Shown one piece after another: positions 46,380 through 56,239 of a DNA stretch of 64,000 nt. A program made the position numbers and the translations under genes. The notes beneath the pieces were generated by a model. The model was given only the letters and a program-made list of their open reading frames with translations, had not been told where the DNA came from and did no database searches. Origin of the DNA: Sinobacterium caligoides (GTDB taxonomy: Bacteria > Pseudomonadota > Gammaproteobacteria > Pseudomonadales > Sinobacteriaceae); contig NZ_RKHR01000003.1 of the NCBI RefSeq assembly GCF_003752585.1, forward strand, positions 372,001-436,000, given 5' to 3'. Position 1 is the first letter of the stretch. The number at the start of each line of letters is the position of its first letter.

Positions 46380-46988
46380 TCAGCCCGACACATATTGCGG
46401 CCCAACACCCACCGACCAAAGAATGACGGTGCCGACACGCATCGTCACCAATAAAACCAAAGCGACCGTCACTACAGATGACGAGTACATAAAGGCGCGT
46501 TCCTTCTCAATCGCCATCAAGATTGGCATACCGCGATAAATCAAAAAGATAGAATAAGCACCTGCGACCATCATCATCGCTGCATTAAACCAAATTGATG
46601 GGTACACACCTGCAGCCCCCGCCAACATTATCGGCGTAGTACTATAGACAGAAAGCGCCATACCATGGTGACTATTAACCTCACCATCGGAGTAGGTTCC
46701 CGCCATCCAATTAATAAACATACCAAAGATCCAAATCCCCACAAGCGCCGCCACATAACTTAGACCACAGAGCACCAATGCGCTGCGCTCAGATAGCTGC
46801 ACAACATCACCACCCGCTATCGACCACCCCACCTCTGTCACGCCATAATAAAAACACAGCGTAGGCACGATAACTAACAGCGGCACATGTGTCATGTATT
46901 CGGCCAGCATCGATCTATTTTGCTTACGGATAGAGTCCCATTCTTTAATGGGGTGAGTAAAAATACCAACGGTATGATCTAATATCAT
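46380..46988 (-). CDS. Yip1-domain membrane protein
   Basis: A 202-residue integral membrane protein with five hydrophobic segments (near 33-58, 70-95, 110-130, 135-155 and 170-190). The start HTVGIFTHPIKEWDSIRKQ with the P/W pattern and the later GGMALSVYSTTPIMLAG-type segment are characteristic of bacterial Yip1 (PF04893) proteins. Their function is not known. It is its own unit with a strong terminator downstream. Confidence 0.85.
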   Translation of the reverse strand: MILDHTVGIFTHPIKEWDSIRKQNRSMLAEYMTHVPLLVIVPTLCFYYGVTEVGWSIAGGDVVQLSERSALVLCGLSYVAALVGIWIFGMFINWMAGTYSDGEVNSHHGMALSVYSTTPIMLAGAAGVYPSIWFNAAMMMVAGAYSIFLIYRGMPILMAIEKERAFMYSSSVVTVALVLLVTMRVGTVILWSVGVGPQYVSG

Positions 46989-47286
46989 GGGCGCTCTCCA
47001 GTCTTATGGTGAGCTGTAGCTCCACACAATCCCCTTGTGCGACAACGTAGCGACAGCGAATACAAACTCTCACTTATTTAAGAAAAACGACAACAAACAG
47101 AAATCTACAATTACAGGAATGAAAGATTTATCAGGGTCGCATTTCAACCACCAGACCAATAAATCATCGTGCTATACAGTTTAGACCAAACCGTAGGGTT
47201 TGCGTATGAAGTGAGCTGCACACTGTAGTGCAGCCCTTAGCCATTCAGCTCCGTGAACGACTAAGGATTAAGACGTAGCTAGCGGG
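46989..47286. other. Intergenic region
   Basis: About 300 bases separate the Yip1-family gene from pepD. A 7-bp perfect hairpin (GCTGCAC at 47215 / GTGCAGC ending 47234) could end pepD transcription, but no T-tract follows on the minus strand. Confidence 0.4.
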
Positions 47287-48744
47287 TTAGTTAAGCGATG
47301 CTAAAGTAGCGACTAATAGACGCCACATCGTATCAACTGTCGACACCTCTACTCGCTCTTGCGGAGAGTGTGCACCGGTAATATTCGGACCAAAAGAAAT
47401 CATCTGCCAGTTTGGGTACTTAGCACCCAACAAACCACACTCTAAGCCAGCATGAATCATCTCTATCTTCGCCGGCTCACCCAGCTCAGCCAGGTGTATC
47501 GCTTCCATCTGCTTCAATAGCGCACTCTGCAGATCGGGCTTCCAACCCGGGTATTCATTTTCGCACACCACCGCGGCCACAGGACTTAAGTGAGCTGCGA
47601 TCATCTCACACGTTTTATCTCGCGAACCGTCATCAAAGCTGCGCACTAAGATATTGATATCAATCTGATCCTGCTGCGTCTTAATCACCCCCATATTAGA
47701 TGAGGTTTCGACACGCTCTGGCGCACCTTGACACATTTCAAGCGGGCCGTTAGGCAGAGCAACCAAAGTACGGAGCAGCTGCTTTTTCTGTTCCGAACTG
47801 AGTACCGCTTCAGGTACCTCACAGCCCTCTAACTGCAATGAAAACGACTCACCAGGGTGATTAAAGCGAGCGCAACACTCGTCACGAAAGCCTGCTACTA
47901 AAGCCTTAAGCACCGTTATGTCTGCCTCGGCCACAGTAAGAACTGCCTTGGCACGACGAGGTATGGCATTACGTACGGAACCTGAATCAACGGACGCCAA
48001 CTCACACGAGGCCGGCAGCTTAGCCAATAAAGCGGTCAACAGTAACGCTGCATTACCTCGTTGATCGTTGATGTCGAGCCCCGAGTGACCGCCACGCAAC
48101 CCATCGAGAGACAATGAATAAGCCACCTGCCCTGCTTTAGCAGGCTGAAGCTGCAGGCTAACAACGGCATTGACATCCTTGCCCCCGGCACAGCCCACAT
48201 AGAGCTCACCCTCCTCTTCTGTATCGAGGTTCAACAAGTAATCGCCATTCAACGCACCAGGCTGCAAGCCATGTGCCCCTTCCATACCCGACTCTTCATT
48301 GATAGTGAACAACGCCTCCAATGGGCCATGCACCATATCATCACTCATCAAGACCGCTAGCGCTGCCGCAACGCCAATACCGTTATCCGCACCCAGCGTC
48401 GTACCATCAGCCATCACCCAACCATCTTGCTGCAGCAACGAGATAGGGTCACGCTGAAAGTCGTGAGAGGAGTCCGGACACTTCTGCGGCACCATATCTA
48501 TGTGCCCCTGCAAGATAACCCCGGGGCGGCCTTCCATCCCCTCAGTAGCAGGCTTGCACGCCAGCACATTACCGACATCGTCCCGCCACACACGCAAGCC
48601 TTTACCTTCCAGCAAGTTAACAATCGTTTGTGCCAGTGCCTCTTCGTGATATGAGGGGTGGGGAATTGAGCAAATTAACTGAAAGTACTCCCAAACCTTA
48701 TGGCTTGGACAGCTAGAGGCAAGCAGCGCGGGGTTTAACGACAT
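47287..48744 (-). CDS. pepD: Aminoacyl-histidine dipeptidase (PepD)
   Basis: Cytoplasmic zinc dipeptidase of the M20 family that cleaves carnosine-like and other dipeptides. At 485 residues it equals E. coli PepD. It has VILQGHIDMVPQKCPDS near 78 (first zinc His and Asp) and TTLGADNGIGVAAALAV near 118 (bridging Asp). FTINEESGMEGAHGL follows near 148, with the catalytic Glu pair, and LLNLDTEEEGELYVGCAGG near 170. The family's dimerisation domain is in the middle and HAGLECGLLG near 425 gives a further zinc-side element. It is monocistronic. Confidence 0.96.
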   Translation of the reverse strand: MSLNPALLASSCPSHKVWEYFQLICSIPHPSYHEEALAQTIVNLLEGKGLRVWRDDVGNVLACKPATEGMEGRPGVILQGHIDMVPQKCPDSSHDFQRDPISLLQQDGWVMADGTTLGADNGIGVAAALAVLMSDDMVHGPLEALFTINEESGMEGAHGLQPGALNGDYLLNLDTEEEGELYVGCAGGKDVNAVVSLQLQPAKAGQVAYSLSLDGLRGGHSGLDINDQRGNAALLLTALLAKLPASCELASVDSGSVRNAIPRRAKAVLTVAEADITVLKALVAGFRDECCARFNHPGESFSLQLEGCEVPEAVLSSEQKKQLLRTLVALPNGPLEMCQGAPERVETSSNMGVIKTQQDQIDINILVRSFDDGSRDKTCEMIAAHLSPVAAVVCENEYPGWKPDLQSALLKQMEAIHLAELGEPAKIEMIHAGLECGLLGAKYPNWQMISFGPNITGAHSPQERVEVSTVDTMWRLLVATLASLN

Positions 48745-48988
48745 AATAATCTCTCAAATTCTAAACAGTTTGATTCATCTTTCACTAGCCTGGCAAGTTG
48801 TGCCATGTGCAATATCAGAAATATTGTAATCATTAATAATTAGCAGCTAGGTTAAATAGCTTCCATATAAACACGCACCAAACAAGCACTACCTCAATCG
48901 CTATATTTCCCCATAACCTTAGTGCTATCATTAGCCTATAAGTCGCGCCGCTCTGCAGTCGCGCCACCATTCACATAGGGCTGTAGAT

Positions 48989-49186
48989 ATGACCGAATTG
49001 AGTAAAAAGTGGCACACGCCAGAACAAATGAAACCCAACAAGTTTCTCGATATCGTTCTTGTCATCGCAGACAACTTCGACCACAAACATCTTGGCACCT
49101 ATAATGGGAAAGACTTTGAGGCCTGTATCGACGGCCAATGGCAAGTCGTAGAGAACGTCAGCCACTGGCACAAGCTAAAAAAATAA
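48989..49186 (+). CDS. Small soluble protein of unknown function
   Basis: A 65-residue protein (MTELSKKWHTPEQMK...) with a mixed alpha/beta look, several His and Trp, and no membrane segment. There is only a weak AGGG before the ATG. I recognise no family. It lies 51 bases upstream of the ABC transporter gene and may share its promoter. Confidence 0.55.
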   Translation: MTELSKKWHTPEQMKPNKFLDIVLVIADNFDHKHLGTYNGKDFEACIDGQWQVVENVSHWHKLKK

Positions 49187-49237
49187 CCCTCTCTCCAGCG
49201 CATCACCGACACAACTCAACAAATAACGAATCAAACC

Positions 49238-51058
49238 ATGTTTGCATTTTTTGAACGTCTGGTTAACCCCTTCCCACCAGAACACCCCAGCGAACCCCCG
49301 AAAGGGCTCTACGCCTTCTGCCGACACTACAGCCGCGGCATGGAACCTCTGCTCATTATCATGGCAATACTCACGGCCTTCACCGCCATTGGCGAGGCTA
49401 TGCTATACGCCATCTTAGGCCAATTGGTCGACTGGTTTAGCAGCCAAGATAAGCACAACTTCCTACAACAAAACTGGCCACTACTTGCCAGCATGGCCGT
49501 CTTTGTGCTCGTGCTCATGCCTTTGTCTGTTGTCGGTAAATCACTGATCGTGCACCAATCCCTGCTCGGCAACTACCCAATGCGCGTGCGCTGGCAAGCA
49601 CATCGCTATTTACTCAATCAAAGCTACAACTTTTTCCAGCACGAATTTTCTGGGCGTATTGCCACCAAGGTCATGCAAACATCGCTAGCCGTTCGAGAAA
49701 CGGTGATGAAACTTCTCGACGTGATGCTCTTTGCTACCATCTACCTGGCCACGATGATCATACTTGTCGCCAGCGCAGATTGGCGACTAGGCCTACCGCT
49801 GATCGTTTGGCTGTGCTGCTACATCAGTATCCTCCGTTATTTTCTACCGCGACTGAAACGTATCGCGACGACGCAGGCTGATGCACGATCACTGATGACA
49901 GGACGCATTACCGATAGCTATACCAACATTCTTACCCTCAAATTATTCTCGCACCATCAGCGTGAAGCCGAATACGTTCGTGAAGGCATGTCGAGCTTTC
50001 TCGACACCGTACATCCGCAAATGCGCCTTGTTACCCTGCTTAATGCCAGCGTATGGTGCATTAATATGCTGCTAATCTGCAGCACCGCAACACTAGGTAT
50101 CTACTTCTGGCTCGGCAGCGGCATCACCGCCGGAGGCATTGCTGTTGCACTGAGTTTATCATTGCGACTGATGGGCATGAGCAACTGGATCATGTGGGAG
50201 GTCAGCAACTTATTCGAACAAATCGGCACAGTACAAGATGGCATTAACACCCTTGCTCAGAGTAACGCCGTGCACGACCAAAGAGACGCTTGCCCCCTAA
50301 TCGTTAAGCAGGCCAGTATCGACTTCCAACAGGTGGGCTTTTCCTACAACGAACGTAATACCGTTTTCGAGCAGCTTAATCTGAGCATTCGCAGTGGCGA
50401 GAAAATCGGTATCGTTGGGCGCTCAGGCGCAGGCAAGTCCAGCCTGGTCAACCTGCTGCTACGCTTCTATGACGTCGATAGCGGCAATATCCTCATTGAC
50501 GGTCAAAATATTCGCAACGTGCAACAAGAAAGCCTGCGCAGCCATATCGCCATGGTCACGCAAGATACTTCTTTGCTTCACCGCTCTGTACGTGAAAATA
50601 TCTTATTTGGCCGTCCCAACGCCAGTGAGGAGGAGATGCTTGAGGCCGCCAAGCAAGCCGAGGCACATGAGTTCATCCTCTCGCTTGCCGACGATCAAGG
50701 GCGCACAGGCTATGACGCACACGTCGGTGAACGTGGCGTGACACTGTCAGGCGGTCAACGCCAACGCATTGCTATCGCGCGAGTACTACTCAAGGATGCA
50801 CCGATTTTAATCTTAGATGAAGCCACCTCAGCACTCGACTCTGAAGTAGAAGCCAGCATCCAACAAAACCTCGACCAGCTAATGCGCGGCAAAACCGTAA
50901 TTGCGATTGCTCACCGTCTATCAACGATTGCCGCCATGGACCGACTCGTGATTTTCGACAACGGCAAAGTCATTGAGCAGGGCAGTCATCAGCAGCTGAT
51001 TGAAAAAGGTGGCATTTACGCGCAACTATGGAGCAAGCAATCTGGAGGTTTCGTTTAA
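49238..51058 (+). CDS. ABC exporter (fused permease and ATPase)
   Basis: Half-size ABC exporter of 606 residues. The N-terminal transmembrane domain (about 40-330) has six helices, and the nucleotide-binding domain (about 360-595) is complete. That domain has Walker A GRSGAGKSS near 393, the Q-loop VTQDTSLLHRSVRENILFG near 440, signature LSGGQRQR near 505, Walker B ILILDEATSALD near 525 and the switch His in AIAHRLSTIA. The sequence after Walker A (LLRFYDVDSGNILIDGQ) is typical of the MsbA/Atm1-like exporter group. Substrate unknown; it probably works as a homodimer. Confidence 0.92.
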   Translation: MFAFFERLVNPFPPEHPSEPPKGLYAFCRHYSRGMEPLLIIMAILTAFTAIGEAMLYAILGQLVDWFSSQDKHNFLQQNWPLLASMAVFVLVLMPLSVVGKSLIVHQSLLGNYPMRVRWQAHRYLLNQSYNFFQHEFSGRIATKVMQTSLAVRETVMKLLDVMLFATIYLATMIILVASADWRLGLPLIVWLCCYISILRYFLPRLKRIATTQADARSLMTGRITDSYTNILTLKLFSHHQREAEYVREGMSSFLDTVHPQMRLVTLLNASVWCINMLLICSTATLGIYFWLGSGITAGGIAVALSLSLRLMGMSNWIMWEVSNLFEQIGTVQDGINTLAQSNAVHDQRDACPLIVKQASIDFQQVGFSYNERNTVFEQLNLSIRSGEKIGIVGRSGAGKSSLVNLLLRFYDVDSGNILIDGQNIRNVQQESLRSHIAMVTQDTSLLHRSVRENILFGRPNASEEEMLEAAKQAEAHEFILSLADDQGRTGYDAHVGERGVTLSGGQRQRIAIARVLLKDAPILILDEATSALDSEVEASIQQNLDQLMRGKTVIAIAHRLSTIAAMDRLVIFDNGKVIEQGSHQQLIEKGGIYAQLWSKQSGGFV

Positions 51059-51196
51059 GACAAAACAAAGGAAGATAGACCAAGGATGGTAGAACAAATA
51101 TTGAGAGTTAGGCGCGAGTGCTTTGTCTTATCGACAGGGAGATTATAACGATTAGAGCGGGGAGCCCTACAATAGCAACTATATACCAAAATAAAT

Positions 51197-51283
51197 TGGT
51201 GCCCAGAAGAGGACTTGAACCTCCACGGCCCGAAGGCCACCAGCACCTGAAGCTGGCGTGTCTACCAATTCCACCACCTGGGC
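51197..51283 (-). tRNA. tRNA-Leu (anticodon CAG)
   Basis: On the minus strand, GCCCAGG pairs with TCTGGGC as acceptor stem, with the discriminator A and an encoded CCA at 51199-51197. The anticodon stem CCAGC / GCTGG encloses TTCAGGT, giving CAG. The D-arm TGGTGGAATTGGTAGACA, a long variable arm (GGCCTTCGGGCC) and GGTTCAAGTCC T-arm make it a class II leucine tRNA of 87 bases. It stands alone between the ABC exporter and pnt genes. Confidence 0.97.
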
Positions 51284-51976
51284 AAGCGATGGTGGGGAAT
51301 TTATAGGCTTTTTAACTCAGGGTCAATCTTTTCCTTACGATAATTACCACACTCCCCGCCTCTACCAAAGTAATCTAAACTCAGCCCTTCAATAGCGGAA
51401 GAGCAAGAAAACAACAAATCAACCTCATCGCCGGCCCCTCCTCTATCACGCCCCATCTCTTTGACATTTTATGCTCTTGGCAAGCCGACCATTAAGGAGA
51501 ATAGTAATAGTTATCAATATCGATCAAGCTTTCTTTACTATACCCTGAACACAGTGGTGACATCTGTTGATTAATAGCTGCATTCGCTCAAAATACCTTA
51601 GCGAGCGATGATTTGGACTCAAACCGACATGGATTAGCCATGTATCGAAATTACAGAAAAAATAATTACCTTCTCTCCACAATCCCTAATGACTCCCCCT
51701 CCCCCCTGCTTGCTGCTAAAGAAACTCTATTACGGGGCTTATCGACTACCATTGTTAGAAATTTACAGGAGGTGATTTGGTAGTTTTTTTACAAGCACTT
51801 TCTAGCAAAAATAGCCTTAGGCATCTTCGCTGATGTTGGGTAGTCTATTTGAGTCTGTACGTTGTAGAACTCTAGTTTCTACCCCCCTACCAGACTCGAA
51901 CGATGCTTAGCTGAGCCAACACTGATGCTCCAAACGCACTAAGCAACGCTACGACACATTACAACAGGAAGCAGCG
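51284..51976. other. Long intergenic region before pntA1
   Basis: Almost 700 bases lie between the tRNA and pntA1. It contains the hairpin at 51745-51790 with a perfect Shine-Dalgarno core in its loop, and C-rich patches near 51690 and 51880. It must contain the tRNA and pnt promoters. I see no gene. Confidence 0.5.
51745..51790 (+). terminator. Possible terminator/attenuator in pnt leader
   Basis: ACTACCA (51745-51751) pairs with TGGTAGT (51778-51784) and is followed by a run of seven T. The loop of 26 bases contains AGGAGGTGAT. It may end a short leader transcript or act as an attenuator. Confidence 0.4.
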
Positions 51977-53113
51977 ATGATTATCGGTATCCCCAAAGAA
52001 ACGCTGAGCGATGAAACACGCACCTCGCTCATTCCCAGCTCGGTAAAACGTTTAACCGACCAGGGTGCAGAGGTCGTATTCGAGGCCGGACTTGGCCTCC
52101 GTCTTGGTATAGAAGACAGCGAATACATTGACGCTGGTGCCAAAGTCAGCACTGATCGCGATCAACTACTTGCTTCGGCAGACATGGTGCTGCGCCTGCG
52201 CAAGCCTGCACTCGATGAGATCGCCAAACTTAAGAAGGGCTCTATTCACATCTCCTTTCTTGATCCCTTCAATGAGCACGAGCTCGTCGATGCTTTTGCT
52301 GCCCACCAGATCACCGCCATCAGCATGGAGATGATCCCACGCACCACCCGTGCACAAAAAATGGATGCACTCAGCTCTCAGGCCTCACTCGCAGGCTACG
52401 CCATGGTTATCTTGGCCGCCGAGCGCCTCGACAAGATCCTACCAATGATGATGACGCCCGCAGGTACTATCTCCCCCTCACGCGTCTTCATCATTGGCGC
52501 TGGTGTCGCCGGCCTACAGGCTGTTGCTACCGCCAAGCGCCTAGGTGCCCGCGTTGACGCCTTTGACACCCGCCCGGTCGTTAAAGAGCAGGTCGAGTCT
52601 TTGGGAGGAAAGTTCGTCGAAATTGACCTCGGCGACACAGGCCAGACCGAAGGCGGCTACGCAAAGGCGCTCACTCCAGAGCAAATCGAGCTGCAGCGAC
52701 TCGGTCAGAAAAAAGTCATGGCGCAAGCCGATATCGTCATCACCACCGCGCAGCTGTTTGGCCGCAAAGCCCCTATTGTTGTCACCACCGACATGGTCGA
52801 GGCGATGAAGCCTGGCTCTGTGATTGTCGACCTCGCCGTTGAGTCCGGCGGCAATGTGGAAGGCTCCGTTGCCGGCGAGGAAGTCATTCACAACGGCGTC
52901 AAGATTATCGGGCTAACCAATATGCCTGGCCACGTTGCAATGAATGCCAGCCAAATGTATTCCGCTAACTTACACAATCTCGTACTAGAATACTGGGACA
53001 AGGAGCAAGCAAGCTTCGACCTCAAGCTAGACGACGACATCCTCAAGGGCTGCATCATCACCCACGATGGCGAGCTTGTGAATGACATGATTAAAAATTC
53101 GAGGGCCAAATAA
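51977..53113 (+). CDS. pntAA: NAD(P) transhydrogenase subunit alpha part 1
   Basis: Domain I of proton-translocating transhydrogenase; it binds NAD(H) in the cytoplasm. It has 378 residues, the usual length of the split alpha-1 chain. It begins MIIGIPKETLSDETRTSLIP; the RQD-like loop and FIIGAGVAGLQAVATAKRLGARVDAFDTRP near 173 (Rossmann NAD site) follow, with IVDLAVESGGNVEGS near 280. AGGAAG precedes the ATG. Its stop overlaps the next start (TAATG), so translation is coupled. Confidence 0.96.
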   Translation: MIIGIPKETLSDETRTSLIPSSVKRLTDQGAEVVFEAGLGLRLGIEDSEYIDAGAKVSTDRDQLLASADMVLRLRKPALDEIAKLKKGSIHISFLDPFNEHELVDAFAAHQITAISMEMIPRTTRAQKMDALSSQASLAGYAMVILAAERLDKILPMMMTPAGTISPSRVFIIGAGVAGLQAVATAKRLGARVDAFDTRPVVKEQVESLGGKFVEIDLGDTGQTEGGYAKALTPEQIELQRLGQKKVMAQADIVITTAQLFGRKAPIVVTTDMVEAMKPGSVIVDLAVESGGNVEGSVAGEEVIHNGVKIIGLTNMPGHVAMNASQMYSANLHNLVLEYWDKEQASFDLKLDDDILKGCIITHDGELVNDMIKNSRAK

Positions 53114-53391
53114 TGGACGCCATCTATCTCACCTTCATCTTTGCCCTGTCTGTGTTCCTCGGCTTTGAGCTTATTGCTAAGGTTCCCGCAACACTACATA
53201 CGCCGCTTATGTCAGGCTCCAATGCGATCTCCGGCATCACCGTTGTAGGCGCCATCGTCGCCGCCAACCATGGCAGCGACAGCACCGCCATTTGGCTCGG
53301 CACTTTCGCCGTCTTCCTCGCCACCATCAATGTGGTTGGCGGATATATGGTTACCGATCGCATGCTCGGCATGTTTAAGAAGAAACAATAA
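53113..53391 (+). CDS. pntAB: NAD(P) transhydrogenase subunit alpha part 2
   Basis: A 92-residue membrane subunit with about three transmembrane helices (near 2-18, 38-56 and 60-82). It supplies part of the proton channel (dII). HTPLMSGSNAISGITVVGA near 30 is the hallmark of the alpha-2 chain. It overlaps the end of part 1 by one base and is followed by the beta subunit after 10 bases. It is a separate protein, so the transhydrogenase is of the three-chain type. Confidence 0.95.
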   Translation: MDAIYLTFIFALSVFLGFELIAKVPATLHTPLMSGSNAISGITVVGAIVAANHGSDSTAIWLGTFAVFLATINVVGGYMVTDRMLGMFKKKQ

Positions 53392-53401
53392 GGACTAGAC
53401 G

Positions 53402-54799
53402 ATGAATCTTCCGTTATTAATTAATCTCGCCTATGTCGCTTCAGCCATACTGTTTATTCTCGGCCTGAAGAAACTAAGCTCTCCCGCTACCGCGCGTAAC
53501 GGCAACCTACTCTCTGCTCTCGGCATGCTGATTGCGATTATCGCCACGCTTGCCTCAGAACTAAAACTTCCTTGGGGCAACATTGTAGGAGCTCTCATCT
53601 TGGGCTCGCTAGTCGGCGCCGTTGCTGCTAAGCGCGTGCAAATGACCGGCATGCCAGAACTTGTCGCACTCTTTAACGGCCTCGGTGGTGCCGCATCATT
53701 GCTTGTCGGCTGGTCTGCGCTCTATCCCGCCGTTGGCGTTGATGGCCTAGCACTAGCCCAAGGCATCTCCACATTTACCAGCATCACCATTGTCTTATCC
53801 ATCTTAATCGGCGGTATCACACTGACCGGCTCTATGGTTGCCTATGGCAAGCTGTCAGAAAAGCTAAGCAGTGGCGCCATCCAATTTCCACGCCAACAAA
53901 TAGTCAACGCCGCCATCGTCGTCGCCATTCTATTCTCTGCTTTCATGCTATGCCTAACCCCTAGCCACGACAGCTTCTGGCTATGCGCGATACTGATACT
54001 TTCTCTCGTCTTCGGCGTGATGATTGTTATCCCTATCGGCGGCGCCGATATGCCCGTCGTCATCGCCCTGCTTAACTCTTACTCAGGCCTTGCTGCCTGC
54101 GCCGCCGGCTTTGTACTGAACAACAATCTGCTCATCGTCGCCGGTTCTCTAGTCGGCACCTCCGGCATCATCCTGACCAATATTATGTGTAAGGCGATGA
54201 ACCGCTCACTCAGTAACGTTCTCTTCTCCGGCTTTGCTGCCGCGAAAGAGTCGACCATGGTAATAGAGGGCGAGGTTAAACCGATTGTTGCAGAGGATGC
54301 CTACCTCATCTTAGAAGCTGCTCAACGCGTCGTTATCGTCCCTGGCTACGGCATGGCTGTCGCCCAAGCGCAGCACGTCGTCAAAGAGCTGATGACCCAC
54401 CTTGAAAGTAACGGCTGTGACGTTCAATTTGCCATCCACCCTGTTGCGGGTCGTATGCCTGGTCACATGAACGTGCTCCTTGCCGAAGCCAACGTCCCCT
54501 ACGAACAGCTCGTCGAAATGGACGATATCAACCCACAGATGAGCAATATGGATGTCGCGATCGTCATCGGTGCCAACGACGTTGTCAACCCTGCTGCCAA
54601 CGAAGACGAGGGCAGCCCCCTCTACGGCATGCCAGTCATCAATGTCACCGAAGCACGTACCGTGTTTGTCTTAAAGCGCTCCATGGGTGCAGGCTTCTCC
54701 GGCGTTGAGAACCCGCTCTTCTTCGCCGAGAACACCCGCATGCTCTTTGGTGATGCCAAAGAGTCACTCGGTACCGTGGTTAGCGAGTTCAGCGAGTAA
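53402..54799 (+). CDS. pntB: NAD(P) transhydrogenase subunit beta
   Basis: 465-residue beta subunit. The N-terminal ~270 residues are membrane-spanning (about nine helices). ELVALFNGLGGAASLLVGW near 84 contains the conserved membrane domain sequence. The C-terminal domain III binds NADP(H), with VVIVPGYGMAVAQAQHVV near 313, FAIHPVAGRMPGHMNVLLAEANVPY near 344 and VVIGANDVVNPAA near 385. It ends the three-gene unit; the terminator is at 54843. Confidence 0.97.
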   Translation: MNLPLLINLAYVASAILFILGLKKLSSPATARNGNLLSALGMLIAIIATLASELKLPWGNIVGALILGSLVGAVAAKRVQMTGMPELVALFNGLGGAASLLVGWSALYPAVGVDGLALAQGISTFTSITIVLSILIGGITLTGSMVAYGKLSEKLSSGAIQFPRQQIVNAAIVVAILFSAFMLCLTPSHDSFWLCAILILSLVFGVMIVIPIGGADMPVVIALLNSYSGLAACAAGFVLNNNLLIVAGSLVGTSGIILTNIMCKAMNRSLSNVLFSGFAAAKESTMVIEGEVKPIVAEDAYLILEAAQRVVIVPGYGMAVAQAQHVVKELMTHLESNGCDVQFAIHPVAGRMPGHMNVLLAEANVPYEQLVEMDDINPQMSNMDVAIVIGANDVVNPAANEDEGSPLYGMPVINVTEARTVFVLKRSMGAGFSGVENPLFFAENTRMLFGDAKESLGTVVSEFSE

Positions 54800-54842
54800 C
54801 TGCCGCAGAGAGCGATAGTAACCCCTATCAATCTCAGCAACC

Positions 54843-54880
54843 AAAAGGCCGCAACGATGCTATTCGTTGCGGCCTTTTTT
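54843..54880 (+). terminator. Intrinsic terminator of the pnt operon
   Basis: A perfect GGCCGCAACGA / TCGTTGCGGCC stem with A's before and six T after it forms a strong terminator. Confidence 0.95.
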
Positions 54881-54932
54881 ATCAACACAACTGCACTATG
54901 CCCTCCTTAACTCACAAGGAATGCCAGCGACA

Positions 54933-55898
54933 TCATAGCTTGTCACTCAGACTGCCGAGAAAAGCCGTGATATCAGCAACCTCACCATCACTAAGCACCA
55001 CACCCAACTGCAGCTCACCCATCTGACGCACCGCTTCTGGTAACGTGGCGACACTACCGTCATGGAAATAAGGCGCAGTCTCTGCAATATTACGCAACAT
55101 TGGTGTCTTAAAGAGCATATCATCCTCGGCTTTACCGGTTAAATCCTTACGACCACGATCACTCTGATTCTTATAAGCTTTTGCTAAACCCATCTTCTGG
55201 TAAGCTTTGCCGCCTAACAGCGGCCCGTTGTGACATGCTGTACAGCCTTTCTCCGTAAACACCTTCAACCCACGCAACTCTTGCTCACTCAGCGCACTAT
55301 CATCTCCCTTAAGGAAGTCATCAAAACGGTCTCGGGTGATTAGCGTTCGCTCAAATGCTGCGATCGCCTGGGCAATATTGTCATAAGTGAGCGAACTCGG
55401 GCCGAAGGCTTTTTCAAACAACAAAGGATAATCGCTTGTTGCCTGCAGCTTTTTCTCTACGGCCTCCTCACTGGGCATAGCCATCTCTATCGGATTCAAA
55501 ATAGGCCCTTTCGCCTGCGCCTTTAGATTCGCGGCACGACCATCCCAAAACTGACTCACTTGGAAGCCTGCATTCAACACTGTAGGCGAATTACGCCCCC
55601 CTCTTTCTCCTTTAACACCCAGTGACGTGGGCTGATGATCAGCCCCGCCAGCCCCCTTTTCCAGACTATGGCAACTATTGCATGACTGACTATTATCAAG
55701 CGATAAACGTGTATCCATATAAAGCTTTTCACCAAGAGCCACCTGCTCGGGACTATCATTTTCTGCACTAGGCATCGCTGCTGGTAACACACCAAACACG
55801 GCATTGGACTGCTGGCGCAACACATCATCAGCCAAGCTATTCGCACTAATCGTTGCTGCAGCCAGGACTAGGCACGCACTATAATTACGTAATTTCAT
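54933..55898 (-). CDS. Di-haem cytochrome c peroxidase
   Basis: Periplasmic di-haem peroxidase of 321 residues, reducing H2O2 to water. It has a signal peptide at 1-23. Haem motifs are CNSCH at 73-77 and CTACH at 219-223. SPTVLNAGFQVSQFWDGRA near 103 and the usual FKTPMLRNIAETAPYFHDGSVATL near 268 (Tyr/Phe and second-haem Met/His area) are standard for CcpA. It is distinct from the peroxidase at 4490, which carries an extra N-terminal domain. The gene stands alone, opposite the pnt terminator. Confidence 0.93.
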   Translation of the reverse strand: MKLRNYSACLVLAAATISANSLADDVLRQQSNAVFGVLPAAMPSAENDSPEQVALGEKLYMDTRLSLDNSQSCNSCHSLEKGAGGADHQPTSLGVKGERGGRNSPTVLNAGFQVSQFWDGRAANLKAQAKGPILNPIEMAMPSEEAVEKKLQATSDYPLLFEKAFGPSSLTYDNIAQAIAAFERTLITRDRFDDFLKGDDSALSEQELRGLKVFTEKGCTACHNGPLLGGKAYQKMGLAKAYKNQSDRGRKDLTGKAEDDMLFKTPMLRNIAETAPYFHDGSVATLPEAVRQMGELQLGVVLSDGEVADITAFLGSLSDKL

Positions 55899-56239
55899 AA
55901 TAGATCCATCTAATCAAAAATTATTGTTATCGTTCGGAGGCGTTGTTTTACAGCAAACAAACACCGCTTACTAGCACATCTATGTGATATCTGAGACGAA
56001 AAAAATAAAACAGTCAAAAAACAAAACAGGTTCAAAGTTTCAAAAAAACAAAAAAATTAAAAGCGTGACTTAAAAACACTATTACGCTATTAAAAGAAGG
56101 CTTATATTCATCCGCTTATGATTTTTTTATGACAAGATGAGTAATATAACAAGGGGACGCAGCGAAATGAGAATGACTATCAACTAGGTTTACAGGGAGG
56201 CCTCCCTCCCACATAAAATAATATTAAGCCAACAGCGAA
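55899..56239. other. A-rich intergenic region
   Basis: About 340 bases lie between the peroxidase start and the yjjB stop. It is very A-rich around 56000-56080. It should hold the peroxidase promoter. I see no FNR-like or other clear operator. Confidence 0.5.

Noticed and set aside
51197-51283. tRNA-Leu as an integration site
   Set aside because: No integrase, no second copy of the tRNA end and no change in gene content around it.
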